A stretch of 11,394 nt of DNA from NCBI GenBank assembly GCA_036401055.1, contig DASWWC010000091.1, forward strand, positions 1-11,394, written 5' to 3'. Positions 1 through 6,420 of the stretch are shown here, piece by piece; position 1 is the stretch's first letter; every line of letters begins with the position of its first letter. The translations under genes were made by a program, and so were the position numbers. The stretch is from Pelomonas sp036401055 (lineage in GTDB: Bacteria; Pseudomonadota; Gammaproteobacteria; Burkholderiales; Burkholderiaceae_C). Below the pieces are notes generated by a model. That model was not told the origin of the DNA, searched no databases, and was given only the letters and a program-made list of their open reading frames with translations.

Positions 1-2
1 AG

Positions 3-527
3 GCCAGCAACGGCGCCACGGTTCAGGGTCGCTTCGGCTGGGAGACCACCGCCCCCAGCTCGCCCACCGTCTTCGGTCTGGGCAACGTTGTCCTGGCCCA
101 GAGCTACGCGGGTGGGGGGTTCCTGACGGGCCAGGTCACCGGCGGGGCGCTCGACGGCCGCACCATCGTCGCCAACGGCCTGACCTGGAACGTCATGGAC
201 CTCGACCCCGCCTGTGACGTCTGCTCGGAAGATGCGTTGCACATCATCTTCTCCGGCATGTTCGTGATGCTGTTCGACTACACCAAGACGGCGCTGAACG
301 GCCTGGCCCTGCCCACCGACCTCGACCTGTCGGATTGGGCTGGCGAGCGCCGCGTGCGCCTGATCGACGACCAGCAGGGCGCGCCGGCCGTGGAGGACTT
401 CGAGATCCTCAGCCTCAAGCTCAGCGCGACCGCCACCGGTCAGCGGCTGCCCGAGCCCGGCTCGCTGGCCCTGCTGCTGGTCGCGGGTGCCGGTGCGCTG
501 GCCGTCCGCCGCCGCGCGGCCCGCTGA
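3..527 (+). CDS. PEP-CTERM sorting-domain protein, 3' part only
   Basis: The reading frame is open from the first bases of the window, so the start lies upstream and only the last 174 residues are visible. The C-terminus carries the tripartite PEP-CTERM signal: a Pro-Glu-Pro motif encoded at 450-458, a hydrophobic stretch rich in Leu/Ala/Gly, and a basic tail (RRRAAR) just before the stop. In the known system this tail is recognised by an exosortase in the inner membrane during export to the cell surface or exopolysaccharide matrix. The visible part upstream is rich in Gly, Thr and Asp with a Cys-x-x-Cys pair (DPACDVCSED), and has no domain I recognise. An internal ATG at 195 exists, but the frame continues well upstream of it with the same composition, so I do not take it as the start. 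No exosortase gene is in the window. Confidence 0.85.
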   Translation, partial: ASNGATVQGRFGWETTAPSSPTVFGLGNVVLAQSYAGGGFLTGQVTGGALDGRTIVANGLTWNVMDLDPACDVCSEDALHIIFSGMFVMLFDYTKTALNGLALPTDLDLSDWAGERRVRLIDDQQGAPAVEDFEILSLKLSATATGQRLPEPGSLALLLVAGAGALAVRRRAAR

Positions 528-586
528 TTTCGGCGAAGCGGGCGTCGACGACGGGGAAAGCCCGCACGCCGCGAAGTGAAGGCACC

Positions 587-1513
587 ATGGGCACCATGGC
601 CGCCACGTCCTTCGCCGCCCCCGTCGTCAAGCCAAAATGGTCCGGCCTTCTGCTGGCCATGCTGGGTGCCATCGGCTTCTCGGGCAAGGCCATCATCGTC
701 AAGCTGGCCTACCGCCACGGCGTCGACGCCGTCACGCTGCTGATGTGGCGCATGCTGCTGGCCTTCCCGCTGTTCCTGCTGCTGGCCTGGTGGGCCGGCC
801 GGGGCCGGCCCCCGCTCACGGCGCGCGACTGGCGCGACATCGTGGTGCTGGGCTTCACCGGCTACTACCTCGCCAGCTACCTCGACTTCGCGGGCCTGGC
901 CTACATCTCGGCGAGCCTGGAGCGGCTGATCCTGTACCTGAACCCGACGCTGGTGCTGCTGCTGTCGGTCGTGTTCTTCCACCACCGGTTGCAGGGGCGG
1001 CAGGTGCTGGCGCTGGCGATCAGCTATGCCGGCGTCGTCGCCGTGTTCGCCCACGAGCTGCATTTCGAAGGCAGCGCCACGGCGTTGGGCGCGGCGCTGG
1101 TGTTCGGCAGTGCGGTCAGCTATGCGATCTACCTGGCGCTCAGCGGCAGGGTCGTGCAGCGCCTGGGGGCGCTGCGGCTGACCGGCCTGGCCAGCAGCGT
1201 CGCCTGCGTGCTGTGCATCGCCCAGTTCCTCCTGCTGCGGCCGCTGGAGGAGGCCTGGGTCAGCGAGCCGGTGCTGTGGCTGTCGCTGCTGAACGCCACC
1301 GCCTGCACGGTGGCACCCGTGCTGATGGTCATGCTGGCCATTGCCCGCGTCGGGGCGCCGCTGGCGGCGCAGGTTGGCATGGTGGGCCCGATGAGCACCA
1401 TCTTGATGAGCTACTTTCTCCTCGGCGAGCCGATGAACGGGTGGATCGCCGTGGGCACCGGCTTGGTGCTGGGCGGGGTCTTCATGGTGGGGCTGAAAAA
1501 GGCTGCCCGCTGA
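587..1513 (+). CDS. EamA/DMT-superfamily permease
   Basis: A 308-residue inner-membrane protein with about ten hydrophobic helices in two similar halves, the usual size and layout of EamA (DMT) transporters. The first half runs roughly from residue 18 to 155, with the typical helix-1 sequence GAIGFSGKAIIVKLAY and the conserved end-of-helix stretch SASLERLILYLNPTLVLLLS. The second half runs roughly from 165 to 303, with the helix-9/10 hallmark PMSTILMSYFLLGEPMNGW. Such proteins export small metabolites such as amino acids or their derivatives. The substrate cannot be read from sequence. The frame is open further upstream, but that part translates as low-complexity Arg/Ala/Pro overlapping the preceding gene. 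ATG 587 is chosen, with GAAGG four bases upstream. ATG 596 is the alternative and gives the same protein three residues shorter. Confidence 0.88.
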   Translation: MGTMAATSFAAPVVKPKWSGLLLAMLGAIGFSGKAIIVKLAYRHGVDAVTLLMWRMLLAFPLFLLLAWWAGRGRPPLTARDWRDIVVLGFTGYYLASYLDFAGLAYISASLERLILYLNPTLVLLLSVVFFHHRLQGRQVLALAISYAGVVAVFAHELHFEGSATALGAALVFGSAVSYAIYLALSGRVVQRLGALRLTGLASSVACVLCIAQFLLLRPLEEAWVSEPVLWLSLLNATACTVAPVLMVMLAIARVGAPLAAQVGMVGPMSTILMSYFLLGEPMNGWIAVGTGLVLGGVFMVGLKKAAR

Positions 1514-1519
1514 ACCGGA

Positions 1520-1550
1520 TTGACCCCAGAGGGGCGGCAGTGTTCAAAAT
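1520..1550 (+). promoter_or_regulatory. candidate sigma-70 promoter for the b561-YceI operon
   Basis: TTGACC at 1520-1525 matches five of six positions of the -35 consensus. CAAAAT at 1545-1550 matches four of six positions of the -10 consensus, but with a long 19-bp spacer. The site is in a locally AT-richer pocket (1540-1560) within otherwise GC-rich DNA, just after the permease stop and about 60 bp before the cytochrome start. The position is plausible, but the -10 is weak and the call rests on consensus matching by eye. Confidence 0.28.
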
Positions 1551-1609
1551 CGCTGAATATTGGCGACAAGGCCGATGAACCGAACCCCGGTCCTTCGGGA
1601 ACACACTGC

Positions 1610-2152
1610 ATGCCCATGACGAGCCCCGCCCGCTATACCCCCGTTGCCATCGTGCTGCACTGGCTGCTCGCGCTGGCCATCGTCGGCGCTTTCTGCATGG
1701 GCGTGTACATGGCCGACCTGCCGTTCTCTCCGACGCGGCTCAAGCTTTTCAACTGGCATAAATGGGCCGGTATGACCATCTTGGCGCTGTCCGCGCTGCG
1801 GCTGCTGTGGCGCCTGACGCACCGTCCACCCGCCGACGCACCCATGCCGGCCTGGCAGGCGGGCGTCGCGCACGTCACCCATGGCCTGCTCTATGCCGCG
1901 TTCTTCGCCGTGCCGCTGACCGGCTGGGCGATGAGTTCGGCCAAGGGCGTCCCCATCGTCTGGTTCGGCGTGCTGCCGCTGCCCGACTTCGTGCCCAAGG
2001 ACCCGGACCTCGGCAAGCTGTTGGAAGAGGTCCACGGCTGGCTGGCGTATGGCCTGGCCGCGCTGGTGCTGGCCCATGTGGCCGGCGCGCTCAAGCATCA
2101 ACTCATCGACCGCGACGGCCTGATGGCCCGCATGTCCCTGCGCCGCTCCTGA
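1610..2152 (+). CDS. cytochrome b561 family membrane protein
   Basis: A 180-residue four-helix di-heme cytochrome of the prokaryotic b561 family (CybB/YceJ type). It moves electrons between the quinone pool or another donor and the periplasmic side of the inner membrane. Helix 1 contains YTPVAIVLHWLLALAIVGAF. Candidate haem-ligand histidines in conserved contexts are His17 (VLHWLL), His50 (NWHKW), His142 (EVHGWLAY) and His156 (LAHVAGALKH). His91 (THGLLYA) is another conserved position. Length and helix spacing are full-size for the family. ATG 1610 is preferred because GGGA lies about 9 bases upstream. ATG 1616 is an alternative. The gene is followed 16 bp later by a YceI gene, the same pairing as E. 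coli yceJ-yceI, so it is probably the electron-transfer partner of the YceI proteins. Confidence 0.9.
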   Translation: MPMTSPARYTPVAIVLHWLLALAIVGAFCMGVYMADLPFSPTRLKLFNWHKWAGMTILALSALRLLWRLTHRPPADAPMPAWQAGVAHVTHGLLYAAFFAVPLTGWAMSSAKGVPIVWFGVLPLPDFVPKDPDLGKLLEEVHGWLAYGLAALVLAHVAGALKHQLIDRDGLMARMSLRRS

Positions 2153-2168
2153 TCAAGGACTTTCCGCC

Positions 2169-2702
2169 ATGACGAAACTGTTCGCCGCCCTGCTGCTCGC
2201 CGCGGCCATCCTGCCCACCCAGGCCGCCACGCTGCAGCCGGAGAAAAGCGACCTCGGCTTCACCTTCAAGCAGATGGGCGTACCGGTCGACGGCAAGTTC
2301 CGGAAGTTCGAGGCTCAGCTGGACTTCGACGTCAAGAAGCCCGAGGCCGGCAAGATCGCCTTCACCGTGGACCTGGGCAGCGTATCCCTCGGCGACCCCA
2401 GCTTTGACAAGGAACTGGCCGGCACGCCGTGGTTCGACACCAAGCGCAACGGCAAGGCCACGTTCGTGTCCAGCGGCATCAAGCCCACCGGACCCAGCAA
2501 ATACGACGTGGCGGGCAAGCTGACCATCAAGGGAGCCAGCCGTGACGTCGTCGTGCCGATCACGCTGGCCTCGGGCGTCGCCTCCGGCAGCGTGGTCATC
2601 AAGCGCCTGGATTTCAAGATCGGCGACGGCGAATGGGCCGACACCTCCATGGTCGCCAACGACGTCACCGTCAAGTTCAAGCTGGCCTTCAGCGGCCTGT
2701 AA
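2169..2702 (+). CDS. YceI family periplasmic protein (first copy)
   Basis: A 177-residue secreted protein. Residues 1-19 form a signal peptide (Lys near the N-terminus, Leu/Ala core, cleavage expected after PTQA). The rest is the YceI lipocalin-like beta-barrel, which in the family binds a long polyisoprenoid or amphiphilic ligand. Typical family features are the KSDLGFTFKQMGVPVDGKFRKF start of the barrel, the DPSFDKELAGTPWFDTKRNGKATF segment and the GKLTIKGASRDVVVP strand pair. It has no cysteine in the mature protein, unlike the next gene. A good Shine-Dalgarno, AAGGA at 2155-2159, sits nine bases before the ATG and fixes the start. Its neighbours are the cytochrome b561 upstream and a second YceI downstream. 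This copy belongs to the subgroup with the 'MGVPV.GKF' motif, divergent from E. coli YceI. Confidence 0.9.
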   Translation: MTKLFAALLLAAAILPTQAATLQPEKSDLGFTFKQMGVPVDGKFRKFEAQLDFDVKKPEAGKIAFTVDLGSVSLGDPSFDKELAGTPWFDTKRNGKATFVSSGIKPTGPSKYDVAGKLTIKGASRDVVVPITLASGVASGSVVIKRLDFKIGDGEWADTSMVANDVTVKFKLAFSGL

Positions 2703-2733
2703 TCGCATCCAACCCACCCTCGGAGACCCCCCG

Positions 2734-3303
2734 ATGAAGAAAGCCCTGTTCCTCACCGCCCTGCTGGCCGCCGCCGGCGCCGCCCAGGCCCAGAGTGGCA
2801 CCTACGCCATCGATCCCACCCACACCCAGGTGTTCTTCGAGGCCAAGCACTTCGGCACCAGCACCAACCGCGGCCGCTGGGACAAGAAGGAAGGCACCGT
2901 CACGCTGGACAAGGCTGCCAAGACCGGCAAGGTCGAGCTCACGCTGGACATGAGCTCCATCTCTACCGGCATCGGCCCGTTCGACGGCCACCTGAAGGGC
3001 AACGACTTCTTCGCCGTGGAGCAGTTCCCGACGGCCAAGTTCGTCGGTGACAAGTTCGTCTTCAACGGCGACAAGGTCGCCAGCGTGTCCGGCATGCTGA
3101 CGCTGCGCGACAAGACCAACCCCGTCACGCTGACGGCCACCAGCTTCAACTGCTACGAGCAGCCGCGCCTGAAGCGCGAGGTCTGCGGTGGCGACTTCGA
3201 GACCACCATCCAGCGCAGCCAGTGGGGCGTGAGCTACGGTGTGCCGGCCATTCCCGACGCCGTGCGCCTGCTGATCCAGGTCGAGGCCATCAAGCAGCCT
3301 TAA
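2734..3303 (+). CDS. yceI: YceI family periplasmic protein (second copy, E. coli YceI-like)
   Basis: A 189-residue secreted lipocalin-fold protein. Residues 1-19 are a signal peptide (MKKALFLTALLAAAGAAQA, cut before QSG). The mature protein starts with the classic YAIDPTHTQVFFEAKHFG strand, followed by SSISTGIGPFDGHLKGNDFF, FPTAKF and TLRDKTNPVTLTA, all hallmarks of the family. Two cysteines, Cys140 (FNCYEQPR) and Cys151 (REVCGGDF), are placed to form a periplasmic disulfide. The frame extends upstream over the first YceI gene. The true start is ATG 2734, supported by GGAGA eight bases upstream and by the signal peptide. It lies 31 bp after the first YceI gene and ends the operon just before a strong hairpin. 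The family binds isoprenoid lipids, possibly quinones, which fits a cytochrome b561 partner. The actual ligand is unknown. Confidence 0.92.
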   Translation: MKKALFLTALLAAAGAAQAQSGTYAIDPTHTQVFFEAKHFGTSTNRGRWDKKEGTVTLDKAAKTGKVELTLDMSSISTGIGPFDGHLKGNDFFAVEQFPTAKFVGDKFVFNGDKVASVSGMLTLRDKTNPVTLTATSFNCYEQPRLKREVCGGDFETTIQRSQWGVSYGVPAIPDAVRLLIQVEAIKQP

Positions 3304-3321
3304 GCACTGCACCCTCCCCCC

Positions 3322-3353
3322 ACAAGGCCCGCCCCATGGCGGGCCTTGTCTTT
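3322..3353 (+). terminator. intrinsic terminator after the YceI operon
   Basis: A perfect 12-bp inverted repeat, ACAAGGCCCGCC (3322-3333) and GGCGGGCCTTGT (3338-3349), with a four-base CCAT loop, starts 18 bp after the stop codon of the second YceI gene. It is followed by CTTT, a short U-run typical of GC-rich genomes. The opposite strand has no T-run after the stem, so it should act mainly on the plus strand. Confidence 0.85.
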
Positions 3354-3723
3354 GGTGCGTCCGCCTGGGCGCACGCCTGCGGGCACAGGGGCGTCCACCT
3401 GCCAGCGCCGAAGCCTGTGGCCCGTCCCAGGGGCAGCCGGGCGCGGGTCGGCGCAGCCCAGGGCTGTCAGGCGAACTTCGGCATGGCGCGGACGCCCGAA
3501 CCGCCCGAACCGCCCGAACCGGCCGGTGCGCGCCGGGACGCGCCCGCATGCAGATGGGAGTGGCCAGGGGGCTGCCGATGAGGGCGGCCCCGTGTGCTGC
3601 ATCCGTCCCCACGGCCTGTCGCATGCCGGTGCAGTTCGTCCCCCGGGCAGGGCGGAGCGTCGCTTGGGCCCCACGCCGCGCAAAACGCTTGCGTACAGTG
3701 GCTCCCAACGACGATTCCCAGCC
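3354..3723 (+). other. intergenic spacer before the histidine kinase operon
   Basis: About 370 bp between the terminator and the kinase start, with no convincing gene on either strand. The open frames through it translate to low-complexity Pro/Arg/Ala with no family features. It holds a 9-bp tandem repeat (3493-3519). Near the kinase, TACAGT at 3694-3699 could be a -10 element, giving a short untranslated leader of about 18 bases before ATG 3724, but I find no well-placed -35 box. Otherwise I see nothing in it. Confidence 0.5.
3493..3519 (+). repeat. three perfect tandem copies of a 9-bp unit
   Basis: CGCCCGAAC occurs three times head to tail at 3493-3501, 3502-3510 and 3511-3519, followed directly by CGGCCGG. 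It lies in noncoding DNA about 205 bp upstream of the histidine kinase. Slippage at such a short repeat could change copy number, or the units could be protein-binding half-sites. No function is evident. Confidence 0.8.
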
Positions 3724-5184
3724 ATGAGTACCTCCTTCACCCCCAGCCCCCAGCAAAAGCTCTGGATCGAGCGCTGGCAGCGCTTTTCCTCGACGGTGGT
3801 TCGCTACTTCCACATTTACGCCGGCTGGCTGGTCGGCATCAGCTGGAAGCGCTTCGTGCTGCTGTCGCTGGCGCTGCTGATCGGCGTCAACGTGCTGAAG
3901 AACCTGCCCCCTTTCACCTGGCGCGTCAGCGAGCAGGTCGAGCAGCCTGACCGCAGCGCCGCGCGCCGTCAGGCCAAGCTGGAGGTCGAGGCCAAGAAGG
4001 CGGCCGACCTAGCCCGCAAGGCCGCCGAGAAGGCAGCCGAGAAGGCCGCGGCGAAGGGCGGCAGCGACAAGGGCCTGCACTACGAGGTCAAGATCGACGA
4101 GCGTGGCCTGCGCATCCAGCCCGTGCGGCCCGCCTCTTCCGGCGCCAGTGCCGCCAGTGCCGCCGAGGGCGAGGAGGGCGAAGTCCAGGCCGACGCCAGC
4201 CCTGGCATCTCCATCGAGTTTCCCAAGAGCGCCCGTCCCGAGGACGTCCGTGCCGCGGTCGAGCAGGCCAAGGAGCAGCTCAGTCAGCTCAAGCAGGAGG
4301 CCGAGGAGGTCAAGCAGGCGCAGCAAGCCGCCGCAGACGCCCAGGTCGCCCTGCAGGAGGCTGTCGACGAGGCCCGCGATGCCCAGGGCCGCAGGCGTGT
4401 CACCGTCGTGTATGCCGGCGACTCTCTGGTCGACCTGGCCATCCTGTGGATCCTGGCCTCGGCCGTGATCAAGGCCATGTACAAGGGCCGTATCCAGGCC
4501 GAGGTCAAGGCCGCCCAGGCTGCCGAGAACGCGGAGAGTGAGGCCCTCAAGCGCCAGGTCGTCGAGGCCCGCATGGCTGCCATGCAGGCCCAGGTCGAGC
4601 CGCACTTCCTGTTCAATACGCTGGCCAGCATCGACCACCTGATCGAGGTCGACCCGCCGCGCGCCAGCCAGATGCAGAAGAACCTCATCGCCCTGCTGCG
4701 CGCTTCCATGCCCACCATGCGCGAAGCCAATGCCAACGGCGCCGTGCGCGATCTGGGCCGAGAGCTGGCCGTCATCCGGCCCTACCTCGAGATCCTGAAG
4801 ATGCGCATGGAAGAGCGGCTGCAGACCGAGATCGACGTGCCCGAGGGCCTGATGTCCGCCGAATTCCCGCCCATGATGATTCAAGGCCTGGTCGAGAACG
4901 CCATCAAGCATGGCCTGGAGCCCAAGGCCGAGGGCGGCACGCTCAAGGTCAAGGCCGAGATCGTGCACGGCAAGCTGGCCGTCACGGTGGCCGATACCGG
5001 CCTGGGCTTCGGCCGCGCAGCCACCTCCGGCACCGGCGTGGGCCTGGCCAACATCCGCGAGCGCCTGCAGCTGCTGCACGGCAGCAAGGCCAGCGTCACC
5101 GTCACCGAGAACCATCCCAGTGGCACGGTCGTCACGATCACCGTGCCTTACCGCAGCCGCAACGAAGAAGGAGTCGCAGCATGA
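3724..5184 (+). CDS. LytS-type sensor histidine kinase with long coiled-coil extracytoplasmic region
   Basis: A 486-residue membrane kinase of the His_kinase (PF06580) plus HATPase_c class that pairs with LytTR regulators. The phosphoacceptor is His294 in QVEPHFLFNTLASIDHL. The N box has Asn392 (GLVENAIKHGLEP), the G1 box has Asp424 (VADTGLGFG), and the G2 segment GTGVGLANIRERL lies at 436-448. One membrane helix lies at about 44-60 and a second at about 235-252. Between them are about 175 residues very rich in Ala, Lys, Glu and Gln, with AEKAAEKAAAK near 100 and a long heptad-like stretch at about 180-225. This looks like helical coiled coil rather than a known sensor domain. The frame is open far upstream, but that part is noncoding-like, so ATG 3724 is taken. 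No clear Shine-Dalgarno precedes it. The gene overlaps the next one by four bases (ATGA), and the response regulator follows. Confidence 0.92.
   Translation: MSTSFTPSPQQKLWIERWQRFSSTVVRYFHIYAGWLVGISWKRFVLLSLALLIGVNVLKNLPPFTWRVSEQVEQPDRSAARRQAKLEVEAKKAADLARKAAEKAAEKAAAKGGSDKGLHYEVKIDERGLRIQPVRPASSGASAASAAEGEEGEVQADASPGISIEFPKSARPEDVRAAVEQAKEQLSQLKQEAEEVKQAQQAAADAQVALQEAVDEARDAQGRRRVTVVYAGDSLVDLAILWILASAVIKAMYKGRIQAEVKAAQAAENAESEALKRQVVEARMAAMQAQVEPHFLFNTLASIDHLIEVDPPRASQMQKNLIALLRASMPTMREANANGAVRDLGRELAVIRPYLEILKMRMEERLQTEIDVPEGLMSAEFPPMMIQGLVENAIKHGLEPKAEGGTLKVKAEIVHGKLAVTVADTGLGFGRAATSGTGVGLANIRERLQLLHGSKASVTVTENHPSGTVVTITVPYRSRNEEGVAA
5168..5173 (+). promoter_or_regulatory. strong ribosome binding site inside the kinase gene's 3' end
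   Basis: AAGGAG lies in the last codons of the histidine kinase gene, seven bases before ATG 5181. It fixes the start of the small membrane protein and supports real translation of the overlapping gene. Confidence 0.8.
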
Positions 5185-5585
5185 AGACCCTGTTCAAGAT
5201 CCTGTTCATTGGCACCGCGCTGATGGTCCTGATGGCGATGTTCGGCGGCTTCGCGCTGCTGCATCACCATGGTGGCCCGGACATGCACATCGTGCTGGAC
5301 GACGGCGAGTTCTTCTTCGGCGGTGGCGGCATCGGGGACTGGCTGGGTGCCAGCATCGGTCTGTTCGTCGCCGGCGTCGTCTGCGTCATCGTGCTGCCCC
5401 TGGTGCTGCTGCTGGGCGTGGCGCTGCCGCTGCTCATCGTCGGCGGTGTCCTGGCCCTGGTCGTCGCCAGCCTGCTGGGCGTTGGCGCCGTGCTCGGTTC
5501 GCCGCTGATCCTGCTGGGCCTGCTGCTCTTCGTCGTGCTGCGCAACCGCAGCCGCGCCAACGCCGCCAAATCGGCGTCGGTCTGA
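5181..5585 (+). CDS. small four-helix membrane protein of unknown function in the kinase operon
   Basis: A 134-residue very hydrophobic protein that I do not recognise. Predicted helices are at about 4-27, 54-80, 82-101 and 103-120, with a short basic tail RNRSRANAAK. Helix 1 is followed by a polar loop of about 25 residues containing three adjacent histidines (HHHGGPDMH, residues 28-36), an acidic patch (LDDGE, 39-43) and a glycine run. This loop could bind a metal or another ligand, which is inference only. The remaining helices are dominated by Leu, Val and Gly with small-residue packing motifs. Its ATG overlaps the kinase TGA (ATGA), with an excellent AAGGAG in front, so translation is coupled to the kinase. 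The response regulator starts 16 bp after its stop. Position argues for a role as accessory sensor, kinase modulator or target of this two-component system. Confidence 0.82.
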   Translation: MKTLFKILFIGTALMVLMAMFGGFALLHHHGGPDMHIVLDDGEFFFGGGGIGDWLGASIGLFVAGVVCVIVLPLVLLLGVALPLLIVGGVLALVVASLLGVGAVLGSPLILLGLLLFVVLRNRSRANAAKSASV

Positions 5586-5601
5586 TCTAGCATCCGCGGC
5601 C

Positions 5602-6420
5602 ATGAGCACAGCACCCATACGCGCCGTTCTGGCCGACGACGAACGCCTGATGCGCGAGCAACTGCGCAGCCGCCTGACTGAGGTCTGGCCTGAGTTGGAC
5701 ATCGTGGCCGAGGCCAAGAACGGCCTGGAGGCCGTTGAATTGACCAAGGAGCACAAGCCCGACCTGGTCTTCCTCGACATCCGCATGCCGGGCCTGACGG
5801 GCGTGGACGCCGCCCGCCAGATCGCCCAGTTGCCCGAGGACGACGACTGGCTGGTGCCCGAGATCGTCTTCATCACCGCCTACGACCAGTACGCTGTCGA
5901 GGCCTTCGAGCAGGGCGTGGCCGACTACGTGCTCAAGCCCGCCGAGCGCGAGCGGCTGCAGTTGACGGTGGCGCGCATCAAGAAGCGCCTGGCCCAGCGC
6001 GAAGGCAGCGAGGCGGTCGAGACCTCATCGGCGCCGCTGCAGCAGCTGCTGCACAAGCTGTCCGCCCAGGTCAGCGGCGGCGGTGGCAAACCCAACTACC
6101 TGCAGTGGATCCAGGCTACGGTCGGTCAGGCCATCCAGATGATCCCGGTCGAGGACGTGCTCTTCTTCATCAGCGACGAGAAGTACACGCGCGTGCAGAC
6201 CGCCAAGGTCGAGGCACTGATCCGCAAGCCCATCAAGGAGCTGGTGGATGAGCTGGACCCGCAGCTCTTCTGGCAAATCCACCGCTCCACGCTGGTCAAC
6301 GCGCACGCCATCGACGGCATCACGCGCGACTTCCGCGGCCGCCAGCTGGTGGGCGTGAAGGGCCTGGGCGAGAAGCTGGAAGTCAGCCGCAGCTACACCC
6401 ACCTCTTCAAGGGGATGTAG
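5602..6420 (+). CDS. LytTR-family response regulator
   Basis: A 272-residue regulator (AlgR/LytR/YehT class). The receiver domain covers about residues 5-130. The acidic pocket is Asp12-Asp13, the phosphoacceptor is Asp59 (VFLDIRMPG), the conserved Thr is Thr92 (VFITAYDQYA) and the conserved Lys is Lys112 (YVLKPAE). A linker of about 35 residues with a Gly run (SGGGG) follows. The LytTR DNA-binding domain covers about 165-270, with the typical ISDEKYTRV strand, FWQIHRSTLVNAHAI and the final LEVSRSYTHLFKGM. All key residues are present. No Shine-Dalgarno is visible before ATG 5602. The 16-bp spacing to the upstream stop suggests coupled translation. It is the obvious partner of the upstream kinase. 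Its 3' end overlaps the convergent LysR gene by 14 bp. Confidence 0.94.
   Translation: MSTAPIRAVLADDERLMREQLRSRLTEVWPELDIVAEAKNGLEAVELTKEHKPDLVFLDIRMPGLTGVDAARQIAQLPEDDDWLVPEIVFITAYDQYAVEAFEQGVADYVLKPAERERLQLTVARIKKRLAQREGSEAVETSSAPLQQLLHKLSAQVSGGGGKPNYLQWIQATVGQAIQMIPVEDVLFFISDEKYTRVQTAKVEALIRKPIKELVDELDPQLFWQIHRSTLVNAHAIDGITRDFRGRQLVGVKGLGEKLEVSRSYTHLFKGM

Noticed and set aside
195..527. A complete small gene starting at ATG 195.
   Set aside because: The same frame stays open to the window edge with matching composition, and no ribosome binding site precedes 195, so it is the end of a longer PEP-CTERM gene.
538..565. Inverted repeat GCGGGC / GCCCGC after the PEP-CTERM gene, considered as a terminator.
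   Set aside because: The stem is only 6 bp, the loop is 16 bases and no T-run follows. Such matches are common by chance in GC-rich DNA.
3354..3723. Possible small gene or RNA in the spacer, including short plus- and minus-strand frames.
   Set aside because: The frames give Pro/Arg-rich or FGR-repeat peptides caused by the 9-bp repeat, without ribosome binding sites. I could not support a structured RNA by eye.
2689..3813. Long minus-strand open frame of about 374 codons across the second YceI gene and the spacer.
   Set aside because: It is antisense to a clear YceI gene. The product is low-complexity Gly/Ala/Arg/Val without family motifs, as expected for a shadow frame in GC-rich DNA.
4009..5115. 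Minus-strand open frame of about 368 codons opposite the histidine kinase.
   Set aside because: The sense strand encodes all kinase motifs. The antisense product is Leu/Gly/Asp-rich low complexity created by codon bias.
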